Part shown: piece by piece, positions 24,406 to 37,183 of the stretch
How the letters are laid out: every line of letters starts with the position of its first letter
How positions within the stretch are numbered: the stretch's first letter is position 1
From: Monilinia fructicola
Lineage: Eukaryota > Ascomycota > Leotiomycetes > Helotiales > Sclerotiniaceae
Direction: 5' to 3'
DNA: 64,000 nucleotides
Assembly: GCA_008692225.1 (NCBI GenBank)
Contig: VICG01000002.1
Location: forward strand, 3,143,001-3,207,000
The notes under the pieces: model-generated
The model's database searches: none
What the model was told of the DNA's origin: nothing
What the model saw: only the letters and a program-made list of their open reading frames with translations
Made by a program: the position numbers and the translations under genes

Positions 24406-25436
24406 GTTAAATTAGAGAGCTCGAATGCCAGCAATGATTAGCGGACGAATAATGATTATAAATGTCCGCCATAATTGAACCCTCAAGACGGAACATGCCA
24501 TAAGCCATAGTAAGTGCACGTCTCACCAATCCAAAGATAACCACCAAATTCTCTCGCTTAGCCTCACCTCTTCATATACCGCAAAGTCCTCCTCTCTCAC
24601 ATTCAAACATCCTCATCGTGTCGCCTTGGCGCAGTTGGTCGACCACTGCGCTGTAATCATCTTCGGGTGAGTGAGGTGTCACTGATAACAGCGGCATTCC
24701 GAAGTTCGCTGTTCTTATAAAATCCCGCGGGGGTTTTCCCAAGCGCCTAGATGCGCCTAAGTCTGGTTTTTGCCATTTTGTTGGTCTGATTGTGTTCCTC
24801 TTTTTTTTTTCTGTGATGTTTTTGGAGGGGGGAGAGAGGTGAGGAGAGGTGCCCATGGAGATAGTGGATGGGTGGATATGGATGTTTTTGAAGAGGAGTG
24901 TTATGGAGATTGCCGTGCTTGCGAGTGAATCTCATCTCGTCCTCTTTTTCTTCGTCGCATGCATAGTTCCTCCATCGCCATCCTCTCCCAGCTGGGGAAT
25001 GGTAAAAGTTAAGCATCTTTTCATATTTCCTTTCAGATAACCAGATATCTTATACATTAATTATTCTTCTTCATCCTTCACACCCTCTCCATTCATTCCC
25101 AACTGCGAAGATCTGCTTTCCTTCAATCCAGATCCATCTCTCCATCGAATGCCATCTCAATAGAACACAGCGAAAAATGTATCGCATCTTCTGCCCCCCA
25201 AAATGTTGAAAGTTCTTCGTCTGGAAATGTACATACAGAGATGCAATATATGGACGATACGATTTACTAGCTGCAAAATACGCGTGTGTACTTTGATGAT
25301 ATAAAGCCCCTGTCGACTTCATTGTTTGTGGGTTGTAATTTATGCGCTGTAAGTAGAGGTTATGTATACGCGTCTTTACTTACTTGGTGCGCGCTTTATG
25401 TGATCTCTGTGTGTATGAGTGTATGAGTGTATGAGT

Positions 25437-25438
25437 GA

Positions 25439-25472
<34 letters not shown>
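25437..25472. repeat. GA dinucleotide microsatellite
   Basis: GAGT units merge into a pure GA run of about 26 bp. Confidence 0.85.
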
Positions 25473-25475
<3 letters not shown>

Positions 25476-25646
25476 AGAGAGTAAAAACCGACATGGTATG
25501 GTACCAAGGTATGGTATGGTAGCAACAAGTTATGATCCCCCTCTCTCCCTCTCTCCCCCCGAACCACACCGCCCATATCCAGAGTATACACAAAACTCAC
25601 AAAACTCTCTCTCCCACACAGCAGATAAGCAACACCTTCCACATCA

Positions 25647-25663
25647 CCCCCCCCCCCCCCCCC
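25647..25663. repeat. C17 homopolymer
   Basis: Seventeen consecutive C residues in non-coding sequence. Confidence 0.9.
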
Positions 25664-26629
25664 AACGATACACAAGTAAATCACAATATACATAGACATA
25701 CTCCCACCAAACCACCATCAAACAAGATATCTCAAACGACAAGACACTTACTCTTTTACTATACACATACACACACACGCGCTCGCGCGCCATACACCAC
25801 ATATCCACACAAAATCCCAGACGCAAGATCCAACAAACCCCAACCAACACCGGTGATCCAAGGACTACCCGTTAAGAAAATACGAACCATGCATGCATAC
25901 ATACATGCATGCTCTAAGGATCCGGGAGGTAATGTCATGTGATACAATGTGATGTAATATAATATAATATATATAAAGATTTCTCGTATACATACATACA
26001 TACATCATAGATAGATCATACATATACATATACAAATACAAATACAGAACCCAAATCTCCTCCATTCCAAACATGTAATTATACGATAGATAGGTTGGTC
26101 AAAGGGGACAGATCTCGAAGTAGTTACTCAGTAGCTTGACACGGAATGCTGGATGCGAAGAAACCTGGCAGGGGTCAAAGATGTCAGGGTTTCGGCTTGA
26201 CGCCTGGGGGAGGAGTTGTGTTGAGGGGTGGATTAAGAGTGTGATGTTACTATGGCTCATCGTCTTCTATACAGGCCGTCATGACTGGGTGGGATGAGTC
26301 AGGTCGTTACGTTTCATGTGTTTTCAGAGCGATGCTGAGACTGAAGATCGCTTGCACCCAATATATTCCCCAGCAACTCTAATAAGCTACACAATATACA
26401 GTATAGATCTGAGCGATAATCCCTCCATGAATGATGTTAAAATGACTTGGGTATCTGATGAATGTGAAAACACATCCCGAAACTCCCCTATCCTTATCTC
26501 AAAACGCCGCCCAAGCCAGTAATTTGCAACAAAAAAACATCATGCTACCCCCATTTCTATGCAAATGAATACCAACAATTGCCGCCAGTCAGTACTCATA
26601 TTCTCATGGTCGTTAATTTTATACAAGTT

Positions 26630-28905
26630 TCAAGAAAACACAGCCGATTGGGTCGGAGAAGAAAGAGCGTTCCAAGGCGTCTCTGTGGGTAGTTGAAACA
26701 TAAATAGATCTCCATCTCCATCAATATCCATAGAATTTTCCATGTCGCGTGATAGGTGTGTCGGGGTGGGTTGATCAATTCCTATATCTCCGTCCATTTC
26801 CGCTGCTATGGTTTCAAATCTGTCTTCGTCTTCATTTTCCGTTTCAGAGTCCATTGCTTCATCTTCGTCTTCAGAACTTGATTCTGACTCAGAGATAGTA
26901 TCGCTGACAATGGAGGTAGGGGAGATCGGACGTATAACTGGTTCTGTGACTGGTTGAACAGGGGAATACATGTCGTTCCTGAGGAAGATTGCAGTATTGG
27001 CTGCTTCTTGGGTATCGGTAGTACTTCTTTCCGATAGAAAGTCCCAATCCCTCTGATCCAAAATCCGGTTCATCTGTCGACGTTGTTCAGGATCCGCAAG
27101 AGCATCCCCAAAATGCCAAATGGGTCCACCATATCTCTCAATCCAAAATCTGCATTCCCGAATAGAAATTACACGAAGATTCGGTCCCATTTTTTCCGAG
27201 AAACTCTCTCCGCAAGTTCCTTGTTCTCTCGCATTCAGACTCTGCAAAATGCTTCATGCCTAATAAGTGATCTCGGTCTATCTTTCTGAGTCGAGGGCTA
27301 GAGATATCATGAGGATCTTGAAGGAGGCAGTAATTCCAGAGTAGCTGGGGGTTCAGGACCAGAACTTTTATATTATGCCATGCACGGTATGACTTGAACC
27401 CAATTTCAATATTAGTAAGATCAAACCGATCAAGCCTAGCACGACGACGAAGATCTTCACCCCAGTAGCCTCCACCGTCTACAGATAGAAAGTCTGCAGG
27501 ACGGGTCCATTCTTGCCTCTCTAGGGACATTACCGTAATGATCCGCAGTATGTTTTCTGAATCCAGCCGAATCTCCTTGATCGTCATCCATTGCTTGAGC
27601 GCTTTGTTTAAAGGATTTTCGTACTTCAACAATCGGCTATCTTCGGCTGCATTGAGAAGTTGAAACACTTGGAGGGTGGATTTGTGTGATTCAATAAAGG
27701 CGATCATGGCTTTGCTCATAGTCCGTGGGTGGTCAAACTCGTGCCTCTCTGACTGAACCCATGGCAAATGCAGATGTGTTAGGCGAGGGAAGAGGGGATT
27801 CCGCTTGGTAGAACTTTGGAGAACAGAAGCAAGTAAAGGTTCATCTAAAAAGTCAACGTAAAACCTTGTCAAATTTGCTCTGCATCTGCGAAGTGATTGT
27901 TTGACAATCTTTGCGGGGGCAATCACACTGCAATCAAAAAAATCAGTACATCTAAAACTTTTACCGAGGAGGCTGAACTGACCGGTGGGCATCATCTTCG
28001 AGAACCAGTTCACGCATGGACGCGGGGAAACCATAATCTAGAGCTTGAACAATTGGGGAATTGTCGTCGATCTCATTGGGTACAAGATTTTCCCAGAATC
28101 TGCTCAGCGTATGCACTCCTTGATTGTCATAAGATTTATTGTCGCGAGTCACAGCGATATGGAGGACTTCAAGGTTGCTTTTCCTGACTTCAGAACCCAA
28201 GGCTGCCGATTCCATCGGTGATAGCAGGCCAATTTCGAACGCTCGTAACCTCGATAACCCTTCGAAGTTTAGCACCTTGTCTTCTACCAGCTTTTGCTTC
28301 TCTCTTTGGCTGAACCTATTCATGGAATCCGGTGAATAACACCTCTCTAGAAGAGCCTGGGAGTCGACCGTCGTCGTTCGCCATATCCTTAATTCTCGAA
28401 GAGACGGTAATACGAGTAGCAAATCCCAGGTCCTTCTGTTAACCTCGCCATCGATACGTAAGGTGCAAAGATTCTGCATGGCAGGAAACAGTTCTTGATA
28501 AAGTTCCAAAATTCTCCAATCTTCTCTCGAACCTGACTGGGGAAGATCGCGCGAGTCAATGTCCCAAACCGTCCTCAGTGCAAAGTGTTTGACCATCGGC
28601 AGCCGCGAAACGATTGAAGGTACCCGGTAATCTCTGCGATCCATCTCCATCCATGTAGGTCGTAAATATCTCTTCATTCGTCTCTCGAGGCTTTCATGGC
28701 GAAGGATTTGAAGCGGGTCTTGTCCATCCAAGGGGTAGGCTGGATCGTAAAACTGGGAGGTATTGATCGTAATATTGGACCAGAGCATTCGTTCAGCAAT
28801 ATCGTTGTACTTCCGGCTCACCAGGGCCCAATTCTTTAATGATTGTAAATCGTCGGAATGAGATATGATGGTGTGAATGATTTCGGTAGGAAGATACGGG
28901 GTCAT
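26630..28905 (-). CDS. F-box protein (one frame slip)
   Basis: The start at 28905 gives MTPYLPTEIIHTIISHSDD, an F-box whose later part reads LVSRKYNDIAERMLW. F-boxes bind Skp1 and bring substrates to SCF ubiquitin ligases. The rest is leucine-rich with irregular LRR-like strands (residues about 90-300), as in many fungal F-box proteins. Exon 1 is 27983-28905, and a 55-nt intron (27928-27982) joins EDDAHR to VIAPAKIVKQS. In exon 2 a run of six A on the coding strand (27190-27195) must lose one base so that RREFLGK continues as MGPNLRVISIRECRFWIERYGG. The C-terminal 90 residues are strongly acidic. The corrected length is about 739 aa. The substrate is unknown. Confidence 0.8.
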
Positions 28906-29379
28906 TATTGGGTTCTCGGATTGTGGTACGACGCGGTTGGTTATGCCTAAGATAAAAAGTTATAGATAGGATATCTGTAGATTTTATGGAATCAAAAGAG
29001 ATTGGTGGAGCGCATACTTGGGTAGGGCATCATGTTGTTACCCCATCAAGATGTTTTGATGTTCATCATAAATGTCATGAATGATACAACCAGCAGGCGG
29101 TAAGCAAGTCGTGAGAGTCGACGATTGCCAACTACACTCATCTTTTTTACCTCTAGAAAGGGTAATTGTCTGACAGGTAGATTTTGCCAGTGATGGAATG
29201 ATGGTATTTTAATTTCTCCATGATGATGTTATGGTATATGTGACGACGATATCAGATATCAAAGATCGACCTTTGCAGATAATAGGTGAGAGGGGGGAAG
29301 TGAGAGGGGGGAGGTGAGAGGGGAGAGGGGAGAGGTTGAAGGGGGATATGATGGGGTAAGATGGGTAAAATGGATAAAA

Positions 29380-29455
29380 TGATGAAACGATGAAACGATG
29401 AAACGATGAAACGACGAGACGATGAAGTGATGAATGAAATAATCAAATGATGAAA
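29380..29455. repeat. GATGAAAC-type 9-bp tandem repeat
   Basis: Four clean copies of GATGAAACG/A, followed by diverged copies. Confidence 0.75.
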
Positions 29456-29683
29456 TGGTAGAAGGCTAGCTCAAGCAACCTTGGAAGCGGGAGGACCAAA
29501 TAAGTTCTGTAAGAGTAATGGAGGTAAGAAGGAGGAGGCGGTACGTGCTTGTAGATATGATAGATAGTAGTAGGTACAGTAGGTAGGTAGAAGATAACCG
29601 GGGATGAAGAGATCTATTTGATCCAATCGATTGCTTGCCGCTACTAGTCTTCAAGTCTAATGAGTCGATGATAACCGAGCCTT

Positions 29684-29728
29684 GGATAGACGGGATAGAT
29701 GGGATAGACGGGATAGATGGGATAGGTA
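29684..29728. repeat. 10-bp tandem repeat (GGGATAGACG/GGGATAGATG)
   Basis: About four copies, in which GACG and GATG endings alternate strictly. This suggests that a 20-bp unit was duplicated. Confidence 0.75.
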
Positions 29729-30127
29729 GGATACTAGGTAGGTAGGAGGTATTGAGTGAGATATCAATTGGGTATTGGGACGGAGAGAGATTGGAAGATG
29801 GAGAGATTAGAGAGATGGAGAGAGTTATCGTCTATCGTATATCGAGAGATACGCTTGTACGAAGATATTGAGATCAAGAAAGGTCAAGATATAGAAACAT
29901 TGAGAGAGATATTCACAAGGGTCTTACTTATTTATGAAATCAGGTCGACAGCTCGAGTAGTAGAGTGAGTCCTAGTTAGATATATGGAGTACCCACGAGT
30001 AATCGTAATGTTGTACAAGTACAGTACGTACATGCATACTCCGTACAGGACGAGCGAGTATGAGGATCCATGGATCGTTTGTACCGATATTCATTCATGG
30101 CCTGATCTAAAATCTAGAGGATTGATT

Positions 30128-30189
30128 CACTTATTTATTTAGCATTCATTCACTTATTTATTTATTTATTTATTTAGCATTCATTCATT
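30128..30189. repeat. TTTA/TTCA repeat
   Basis: Two blocks of TTTA repeats, each ending in AGCATTCATTCA. Confidence 0.7.
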
Positions 30190-30484
30190 GTTCATTTTTA
30201 CTTATTCATTTATATTATTCGCTCACAGGCAGTGAATATTTAGCTACCTACCTAGGTAGGTAGTCAGTCGATAAGTACTCGGTAGTGAGAGCTGGTATTA
30301 TTTATTATTCTTATATATATATATATGTATATATTGCCGCATATAGACAGACTATGGATATGATATATATGGATGGTCGTGTATAGACTATCCATAGATA
30401 TTATATACATGATCGCATATAAACTGATGATTATACTATACATATTACCCGAGTAATATTGTACTGTATAACTAGATACCTGTA

Positions 30485-30882
30485 CAGTAGAACCTGGTTA
30501 TACCGGACAAAGAATTTCAGCCAATTAGATCCGGTATAACCAGGTTTCCGGTATAACCAGTTATGCATAAAAAATTATACAGGATTTTATACAGATTTAT
30601 TAAACAGCTTTATACAAATTTATACAAATTTATACAATTTATACAAATTGGAATTTTGATAAGATTATATAATCAAATTTTTTTTCTGGTAAATCATCAC
30701 GTGTTAACTAATAATCCTATATAAATCAACCTGTTTATACCGGAATTTTGAAAAAATACTCCGGTATTCCGTTATAGGCCAAAATTCCGTTACTTCCATA
30801 TAAAATCAAGTGAAATTGAAAAAAAATTCCGGTATAACCAGGATTCCGGTATAACCAAGTCCGGTATAACCAGGTTCTACTG
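30485..30882. mobile_element. pogo-type MITE with perfect 24-bp inverted ends
   Basis: The ends 30485-30508 and 30859-30882 are perfect 24-bp inverse complements starting CAGTAGAACCTGGTTATACC. TA sits immediately outside each end (30483-30484 and 30883-30884). The 398-bp element has no transposase. Inside, the core CCGGTATAACC recurs several times in both orientations, clustered near the ends. That is the layout expected of an array of subterminal transposase-binding sites. The CAGTRGAACC-type terminus and TA duplication fit the pogo/Fot1/Tigger branch of Tc1/mariner. The perfect ends suggest recent mobility. Confidence 0.9.
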
Positions 30883-33686
30883 TATACATATAATCGCATA
30901 TAAACCATACTATATATATACCTAGGTACGTATACTTACCCAGATACCTACTCGAATAACCTTGGAAGTATTATATAAATTGAATATAGAATCAACTATC
31001 TAGTTGTACACACACGCACACACACATATATAATCATATATATATAATTACCTACTAATTAAGTAGCATCCTCTTCTTTTTTGCCTTGAATGATAATAAT
31101 ATAACCTGAAAGCATCAACAATCACCTGGGTGGGCGTGAATAAGTTCCGTACAACCAACTCTCACCCCATCATGCCATGGGATTCTTGGAAATATTCAAG
31201 ACAATAATATAAGACTTGTTACATCTCTAACTATCTGCCTACCTACAAACAAGTACATTGTTGTGTCCGAGATCCATCTTATGCGATTGCTCCAACGTCT
31301 CACAACCACCCCTTTAAGATCTCATCTTCGCCAATCCTCGCCATCGACACTGGGCCAACCATCTTATCGATTGGATATCAAACCCCCGAATGCTGCTCGG
31401 TCAAGATCCTGTCACTATCTAATTATACCGGGATGACATGGATTTATATTGCCAGCGACCGCACACAGAGTACACGTAGACCTCGACAATTATTTTCAAG
31501 ACACACGCTCTTCCAATGGATGCTAGGTATTGTATTGCATTGTTCATTCTACATACACTGACTGCACTGTACAGCCTCAACGAGGTCTTGACCTCCCCGG
31601 TTGCCTGTTATTCGAGAGAAGAGTGAGAGTCGTGGAGGCGATGATCCCAAAGTTTCCATGCAGATGGAAAAATTCGAGAATTCTCATAGCCGGATGATGG
31701 CCATGCATTTTTGTTATTGGCATCACATCATATCAAAAGTATCGACCGTCACACCCCCTTGATTTGATATGGAGTAAGAGAGCATACGTACTTTTTTCGA
31801 ATGCCACCTCAATGCAGTCTCATCCATTTTAGTCTTACTATCTGCCAGTTGCCGGTCTTGCTGCTGTACTGTTCTGTATCATAAGATTGTCATGATCTCC
31901 ACAGTGGGTATTGTTAGTTCTAAGATTTAGTCACTTCACTTCACTGCTGTAATTCCTCGAATGCTCTATATATAGCCACCTACTCGGCATGACTTAAAAC
32001 ACAACCTTTCCCCCCCCTCTATTCATCAACTTCCTCATCAATTCCTCATCCAATATTGTATTATGGTACGATGCAGGTACAGATCTGCACCAAGGTAACT
32101 CTCCACTGTGACACGGTGAAAGGCATTTGACACCGACATCAGCTCAGAGGCTCGCTCATTCATGCATGGCCTTGGTAAAGGTCTTCCGGATCGAATATCA
32201 AGATATCGAATACAGTATCATCAAAATGACAGAGCATCTATTCGTACCTGCATTTTTTAGACCCTTCATTCCACGACCCTCCCATCTCAATAAGGTCCTT
32301 TGAGGCCACGAGGCAAATCAATGGAGAAATCTGCCAATCTCCAAGAGAACTTCCCAAACCTCCAACAACGCTCAGCAGTCAAAGGCCTCCCGTTACGCCC
32401 TACAAACAGATCTTGGATGTCTGAGGATGCTTCTCTCTTTATCGTGGCTGGGTTATACAAGATCATGACGATCGGGTACAAATGATATCATGTTTGTTGT
32501 TTGTCCTCTCATTCCTCATGCGGTGAAGGGGTCTTGTGCCATCGATTCGATCCCCGCTCCTCCCCCCGTGAGGATATTCCGTTTGTCGAAATTCCCTTCA
32601 TCGAGATGATCTTTTTCAAGCGTCTGTTTCCTGTGGACATCTTTCCAAGTTTTCTTTTCATGGCGCATGGGTCGAGATATCAAAGGGATTCATGTCAACA
32701 TGAATACAAAACTCAACCCCAAACAAGCTCACTTGTGGCTTCAGAATGGGTGGCTCCAGACTACTAGAGGGTGATTTGGAATGAAAGGGATCCTAGATGG
32801 TGAATGTTCAAGCTTATAAGAGTAAGGGTAAGAGGGTGAGAGGGTAAGGATCTTAATTACCCCGGATTTTCAGGATAACAGAGGATCCCATAATAGAATT
32901 GAAATATATACCGGTACTTATAAACTCGAGTAGGTAGGTGCTGAGTAGGTAGGTACTGAGTAAGTAGTAGTCCCAAAGGTCTTCACAGGAAAGAGTCATT
33001 TGAAGATGAAAATCAATATTCAATATCAATAGCCTTGCTAGGTAAAATAAAACAAACTATTACCAAGCATACAGTACAGTAATCAATCATAATCATATTT
33101 TAGCCCTGCATGGAAGATCGATCTTGAATTCTCAACCGACAACCTCAGAACCAACAACCAAGTTTCAACCACCACCAATGACCAACCCATGACGCCCCAA
33201 TGACGACCAATAACCCACCAATAACAAATACGAAGGAGATCCCGATCCTGCATGATTTGACATTCGAGGGCAGCACAGTCAGTACCAAAGTTTTCAAATA
33301 TAACGCCAGCCATCTTTCACCATCCATGGATCTCTCCTACTCCCTCCGGAGCCCGTACAGAGTCCCTCCCTAGGTAATTGTTCCCCAACTTCACATTCCG
33401 AGTGGTCCGGCTTTCATTCTGTACGACATTTGCTCAATCCATTTCAGGTTCGGAGATAATCTGGCAGTGGTGGATGTGATTGGTGCTGATGGCAAGTTGT
33501 TGACGGAGGATATGCATCTCGATTATTCAGCTTGCTGTCAACACTTTTTTCTCAAATTTCATCATCCATTCTTTTTTTTTTTTCACCTTGCTTAATTACT
33601 ACTGTAGGTACTAGGTAGGTATTCTTTGACTTTTAACCTTTTTGCGGGAGTCGGGTCCGGAGTACAACCTAAATCAACAGAGAAGT

Positions 33687-33717
33687 GATGGAGGGATGGA
33701 GGGATGGAGGGATGGAG
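33687..33717. repeat. GGATGGAG tandem repeat
   Basis: Four copies of an 8-mer, GATGGAGG. Confidence 0.8.
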
Positions 33718-33793
33718 TCGTGAAAATTTGATGATTCCAGGTTACTGTATCAATTGACGAAAGGGGTTCGTGGGAGAGAGAGGCGAGCTGTTG

Positions 33794-33946
33794 GGGAGAG
33801 AGAGGAGAGAGGAGAGAGGAGAGAGGAGAGAGAGGAGAAAGGAGGGAGGAGGGAGGAGGGGGGAGAGAGGAGAGAAAAGAGAAAAGAGAGGAAAGAGGAA
33901 AGAGGAAAGAGCAGAGAGCAGAGAGCAGAGAGAGAAGGGGAGAGAC
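33794..33946. repeat. 153-bp polypurine (GA/GGA) tract
   Basis: The plus strand is almost purely A and G, apart from a few C near 33911-33930. The GAGAGG, GGGAGGA and GAAAGAG units are imperfect. Such mirror-like polypurine tracts can adopt triplex structure. The charged or serine-rich open frames across it are artefacts. Confidence 0.8.
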
Positions 33947-34251
33947 TGGATGATTCATGGATAATCAAGTTCTTTTTATAAATCTCAATAAGAACAATAA
34001 TAGAAATATAATAATAACGATAGCAATAACAATAACACAAACAACAAGAATAATCATCATCAGTATGAATATATCAAATAAATCCTTTCCTATAATCAGA
34101 CTCATTGGAGAAGACAAAAGGTTCAATAATTAATACATAATAATTCCAAATTCCCATTTCCTTTCCCCATTCCTCCATTTCTGATTAGCCTTATATATAT
34201 AATTATATACATAATACATACAAGTATATAGATGCTCCTTATTAATATCTT

Positions 34252-34277
34252 TTCTCTCTCTCTCTCTCTCTCTCTCT
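34252..34277. repeat. CT dinucleotide microsatellite
   Basis: About twelve copies of CT. Confidence 0.85.
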
Positions 34278-35006
34278 TTTCCTTTCTCCTTTTCTCATCA
34301 TTCCTTCACTCCATACAGACACACTTCAGTCCGCACCCAACGCCTTCTTAAGTTCTTATCCTTCTTATATGGATACCGTACGTACTTGCTTGTATATTTT
34401 CCCTCTCGTTGATGACGTACCAATCAAGAGCTTAATTGCTTCCTGTATGTACTGTGTAGCACTCCGTATACTACTAATAAGTAAGGTATAAGGTTAATAA
34501 TAATAATAATATTTGTATGTGATTTTCCAAGCCCAAACCCAATTTTCCCATCCCATTACATCCCCGACAGCTTATTAACCTTGGAACTTCGAACTTGCCT
34601 GGATTTGAACTTTGAATTTCGAATTTTGGTCAACTAGTGGCTCGAGGGTACATGGCTAATGGCTAATAGTAGTCTGCAACGAATAGAACTTCCTTCTTGG
34701 CTTACCTGGGCAAAAAGGACGAGAACGGCAGAAGGGGAAGTGGAAGAAGAATTCGAACATTCGAACATTCGAACATTCATCCATTCTCAACCCGCTTTCC
34801 TTTCTCTTCGCTAGACAATAATAGTACAGTACATCGTCATGCTGTGATCCTCCAAATTGGTTCTCGATTCTGTTTACAGAGTACTGTGCTTTGCCAGACT
34901 TCAATCTTGTTTAATCTTAGTCAATGGGACCATAAGAGAATCACAAATCATCTCGGAAGATTCTCACTTTCATGTTCTTTTGTTCGATTCCAAAAGATAA
35001 CTCAAA

Positions 35007-37183
35007 ATGCAGTCACGGTGGCAATCTGCCAATGAAGAAGACCCGAACTTCTTAACAACAAGAAGAACAACAACAACAACAACAGCCGGAACAGAACTTC
35101 CAACGATATCAACATCCGGAACAGCTGAAAATGATTCAACAAGAAATACTACGACTAACAGAAGAGGAAGTCTTGGTATCGATCCATCTATAGCACGTAC
35201 ATCGGCGAATTCATTGGCACAACAAAGCTCGTTAAATACTCAGGCAACGAGTGAGAGTCGGCAACCTCTCAACGCCCACCACCAGCCATATGGCGACCAA
35301 GTATTCGAATCAGACGATTATCATCATCATCAGGCAATCTTCCTGGTAGAAATTCGCAGATCAATCAACCTTATGACAATACATCGAGGAGAGATTGGCA
35401 AATTAATAATAATAATTCGACTCCACACATTGACAATCAGCTCCCTGCCGCCGATAATACAGTTGAGACATCAAACCGGCGTCGAAGCAGTTCTGAACCA
35501 CAACGTCCAGCATGGTTAACTTCCCAATCAGTTACGACCTCTGGCCCACCACGAGTGAGGGCGGGGTCATACATTCCGGATATCATTGAAGAGGCAACTC
35601 CTACCAAACAAGAAGGTCCAATCTTTCTTTGCCCCGATTCAGCCAGGTGGAAAACAATGCGGCCAGTGAAGCACCTATTCTTTTACAGCATTCTCATAGC
35701 TACAATGAAGCAGTCCCGAATGTTCAAGGCGAATATGACACGGATCTTGTTGACTTTCTGGATCTTGTTGGTTTGTATACCCTCAAATTCCATCCATGAA
35801 CCTTTCTGACCACCTCCCAGATCCCGAAATTTCTACCCCTGACGAGTCTTACCAATATCCAAAACTCCTTGTTCATTCCATCACTTGGAAATCTATTCAA
35901 TCGTAATCCAACCTACAACCTTACCGGAATGAGGTCCCTCGTCGCCCAACGTATAATCAAACTAGCCGTCCAACCAATCAAACTGGCCTTCCGATAATAG
36001 AAGAGCCTGGGCCACAAAACGAATCCAAACAAACACTCACTCTCCCGGAAAGACCTCGGATTGAAAGAGGAGATACTGGAGCATTCACTCTCACTGAGTC
36101 TAGATCGCACCCAGATGACGAGGTCCCTCATTATGCAGTAGTACCTGAAGGTATTAATTTGGATGGCTGGTCATCAGCGGACAAAGAAGAACTCAATGAC
36201 CATGTACGACATTTGTTACATTCAAGGCGAGAAGGCTTTAAGCGAGCAATGAAGGGATTCGGACAATATGTTAGAAAACGTAAGTTTTTTATTTCTCCAT
36301 GATCCAAGATATACATTAGACTAATACATACAGCTCTTGGATTCTTCGTTACCCTATATGCTATTCTTATTACTTTATTTGGATTAGCATGGGTTCTTTT
36401 CTTGATTGGCTGGGTCAACCTTGGAAGCAAACGTCTATACGTTATCAACGTGATAGATAATGTCCTCGTGGCTCTCTTCGCCATTATGGGTGATGGACTC
36501 GCACCATTTCGAGCTATTGATACTTATCACATGATATACATAGCTCATTATCACCATTTAACATGGCGACTCCGGAAAGAAAAGGCTTTACCCCAAATTA
36601 GAAGATCATAACGATTTACCCGCCACATTACCTGAGGATGTTGAAGATCAAATTGTGGAAGATGAAGTATCAGTTCTCAACCCAAGTCAACAGAAGAAGC
36701 TTCAGCATCATCAAAAGAAATTCAACCGATCTCATACATTTTATAAACCTCACGAAACTACAACACATCATATGCATTCCCTTTACGATTACTCGTTGCT
36801 ATCGTCGTTCTCCTCTGGATTGCCATTCCCTTCTTCAAATAGCCCTTGGCACATGTACCTGGGCAATAAACTATAAAACTCGACCATTTGCGTTGACTAC
36901 GGTCATTCTGTGCTGTAGTATTACCGTCAATATTACAGCTGGTGTGCTTATTAGTGTTGGAGACCACAGGACTAGAAAGAAGGATGTTTTGGAAAAGATG
37001 TTTAAGCAAGATTTGACCAGGGAAGCTATACATAAGATGGAAAAGAGGAGAGAAAAGGAAAAGGAAAGAAATGGTGAATTGGATGCAGAGGATCGAGTGG
37101 AGGCAGATTTTAAAGGGGCGCACGAGGGAACTGATGGGGCAGAAAAAAAGAAGACGAATCTTGAGACTGAGGATGGAAAATAG
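35007..37183 (+). CDS. Conserved fungal multi-pass membrane protein (several frame slips)
   Basis: The ATG at 35007 starts a long disordered, Thr/Asn-rich cytosolic head. Introns are 35771-35820 (50 nt, joining VDFLDLV to DPEIS) and 36280-36333 (54 nt, joining QYVRK to PLGFFVTLYA). Past the second intron lie a hydrophobic segment (LITLFGLAWVLFLIGW), then INVIDNVLVALFAIMGDG, and a histidine-rich motif (YHMIYIAHYHHLTW). Two more membrane segments follow, the last being LTTVILCCSITVNITAGVL. The charged tail suggests a cytosolic C-terminus. This block order is shared by an uncharacterised integral membrane family of Pezizomycotina. Seven slips are needed, of both signs: near 35325, 35615, 35836-35839, 35930, 36591-36594, 36770 and 36813. 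All lie between segments that remain well formed. It may be a live gene in badly sequenced DNA or a young pseudogene. Biochemical role is unknown. Confidence 0.72.

Larger units (their letters stand above)
24406..26629. other. 2.2-kb convergent intergenic region
   Basis: It lies between the 3' ends of ARP10 and the F-box gene. It contains a GA run (25437-25472), a C17 run (25647-25663), a CA-rich stretch, CATA repeats near 25890-26040 and a partial RNA polymerase III A-box-like motif near 24627. No gene is supported. Confidence 0.5.
28906..30484. other. Repeat-rich intergenic region
   Basis: It holds the upstream region of the F-box gene, then GA/GGGAGA-rich sequence near 29280-29340, a 9-bp array, a 10-bp array and TTTA repeats. 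No gene is supported. Confidence 0.5.
30885..35006. other. 4.1-kb intergenic region
   Basis: No gene is supported. It contains microsatellites, a polypurine tract at 33794-33946 and AT-rich stretches. A short frame at 31281-31436 (51 aa) begins with a basic, mitochondrial-presequence-like stretch, but too little follows to call it a gene. The last 400 bases are the likely promoter of the membrane-protein gene. Confidence 0.5.

Noticed and set aside
24627..24713. Polymerase III A-box-like TGGCGCAGTTGG followed 65 bp later by GTTCGCTGTTC, suggesting an intron-bearing tRNA-Tyr or a tRNA-derived SINE
   Set aside because: The loop CTGTAAT could present a GTA anticodon, but I find no complementary 3' anticodon stem, acceptor stem or proper B box. 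At most it is a degenerate relic.
31281..31436. 51-aa open frame with a basic, mitochondrial-targeting-like start (MRLLQRLTTTPLRSHLR)
   Set aside because: It stops abruptly, has no conserved domain and no splice continuation that I can support.
33674..34040. Serine/leucine-rich and Arg/Glu-rich open frames on both strands
   Set aside because: They are translations of the polypurine tract and have no start context or domain.
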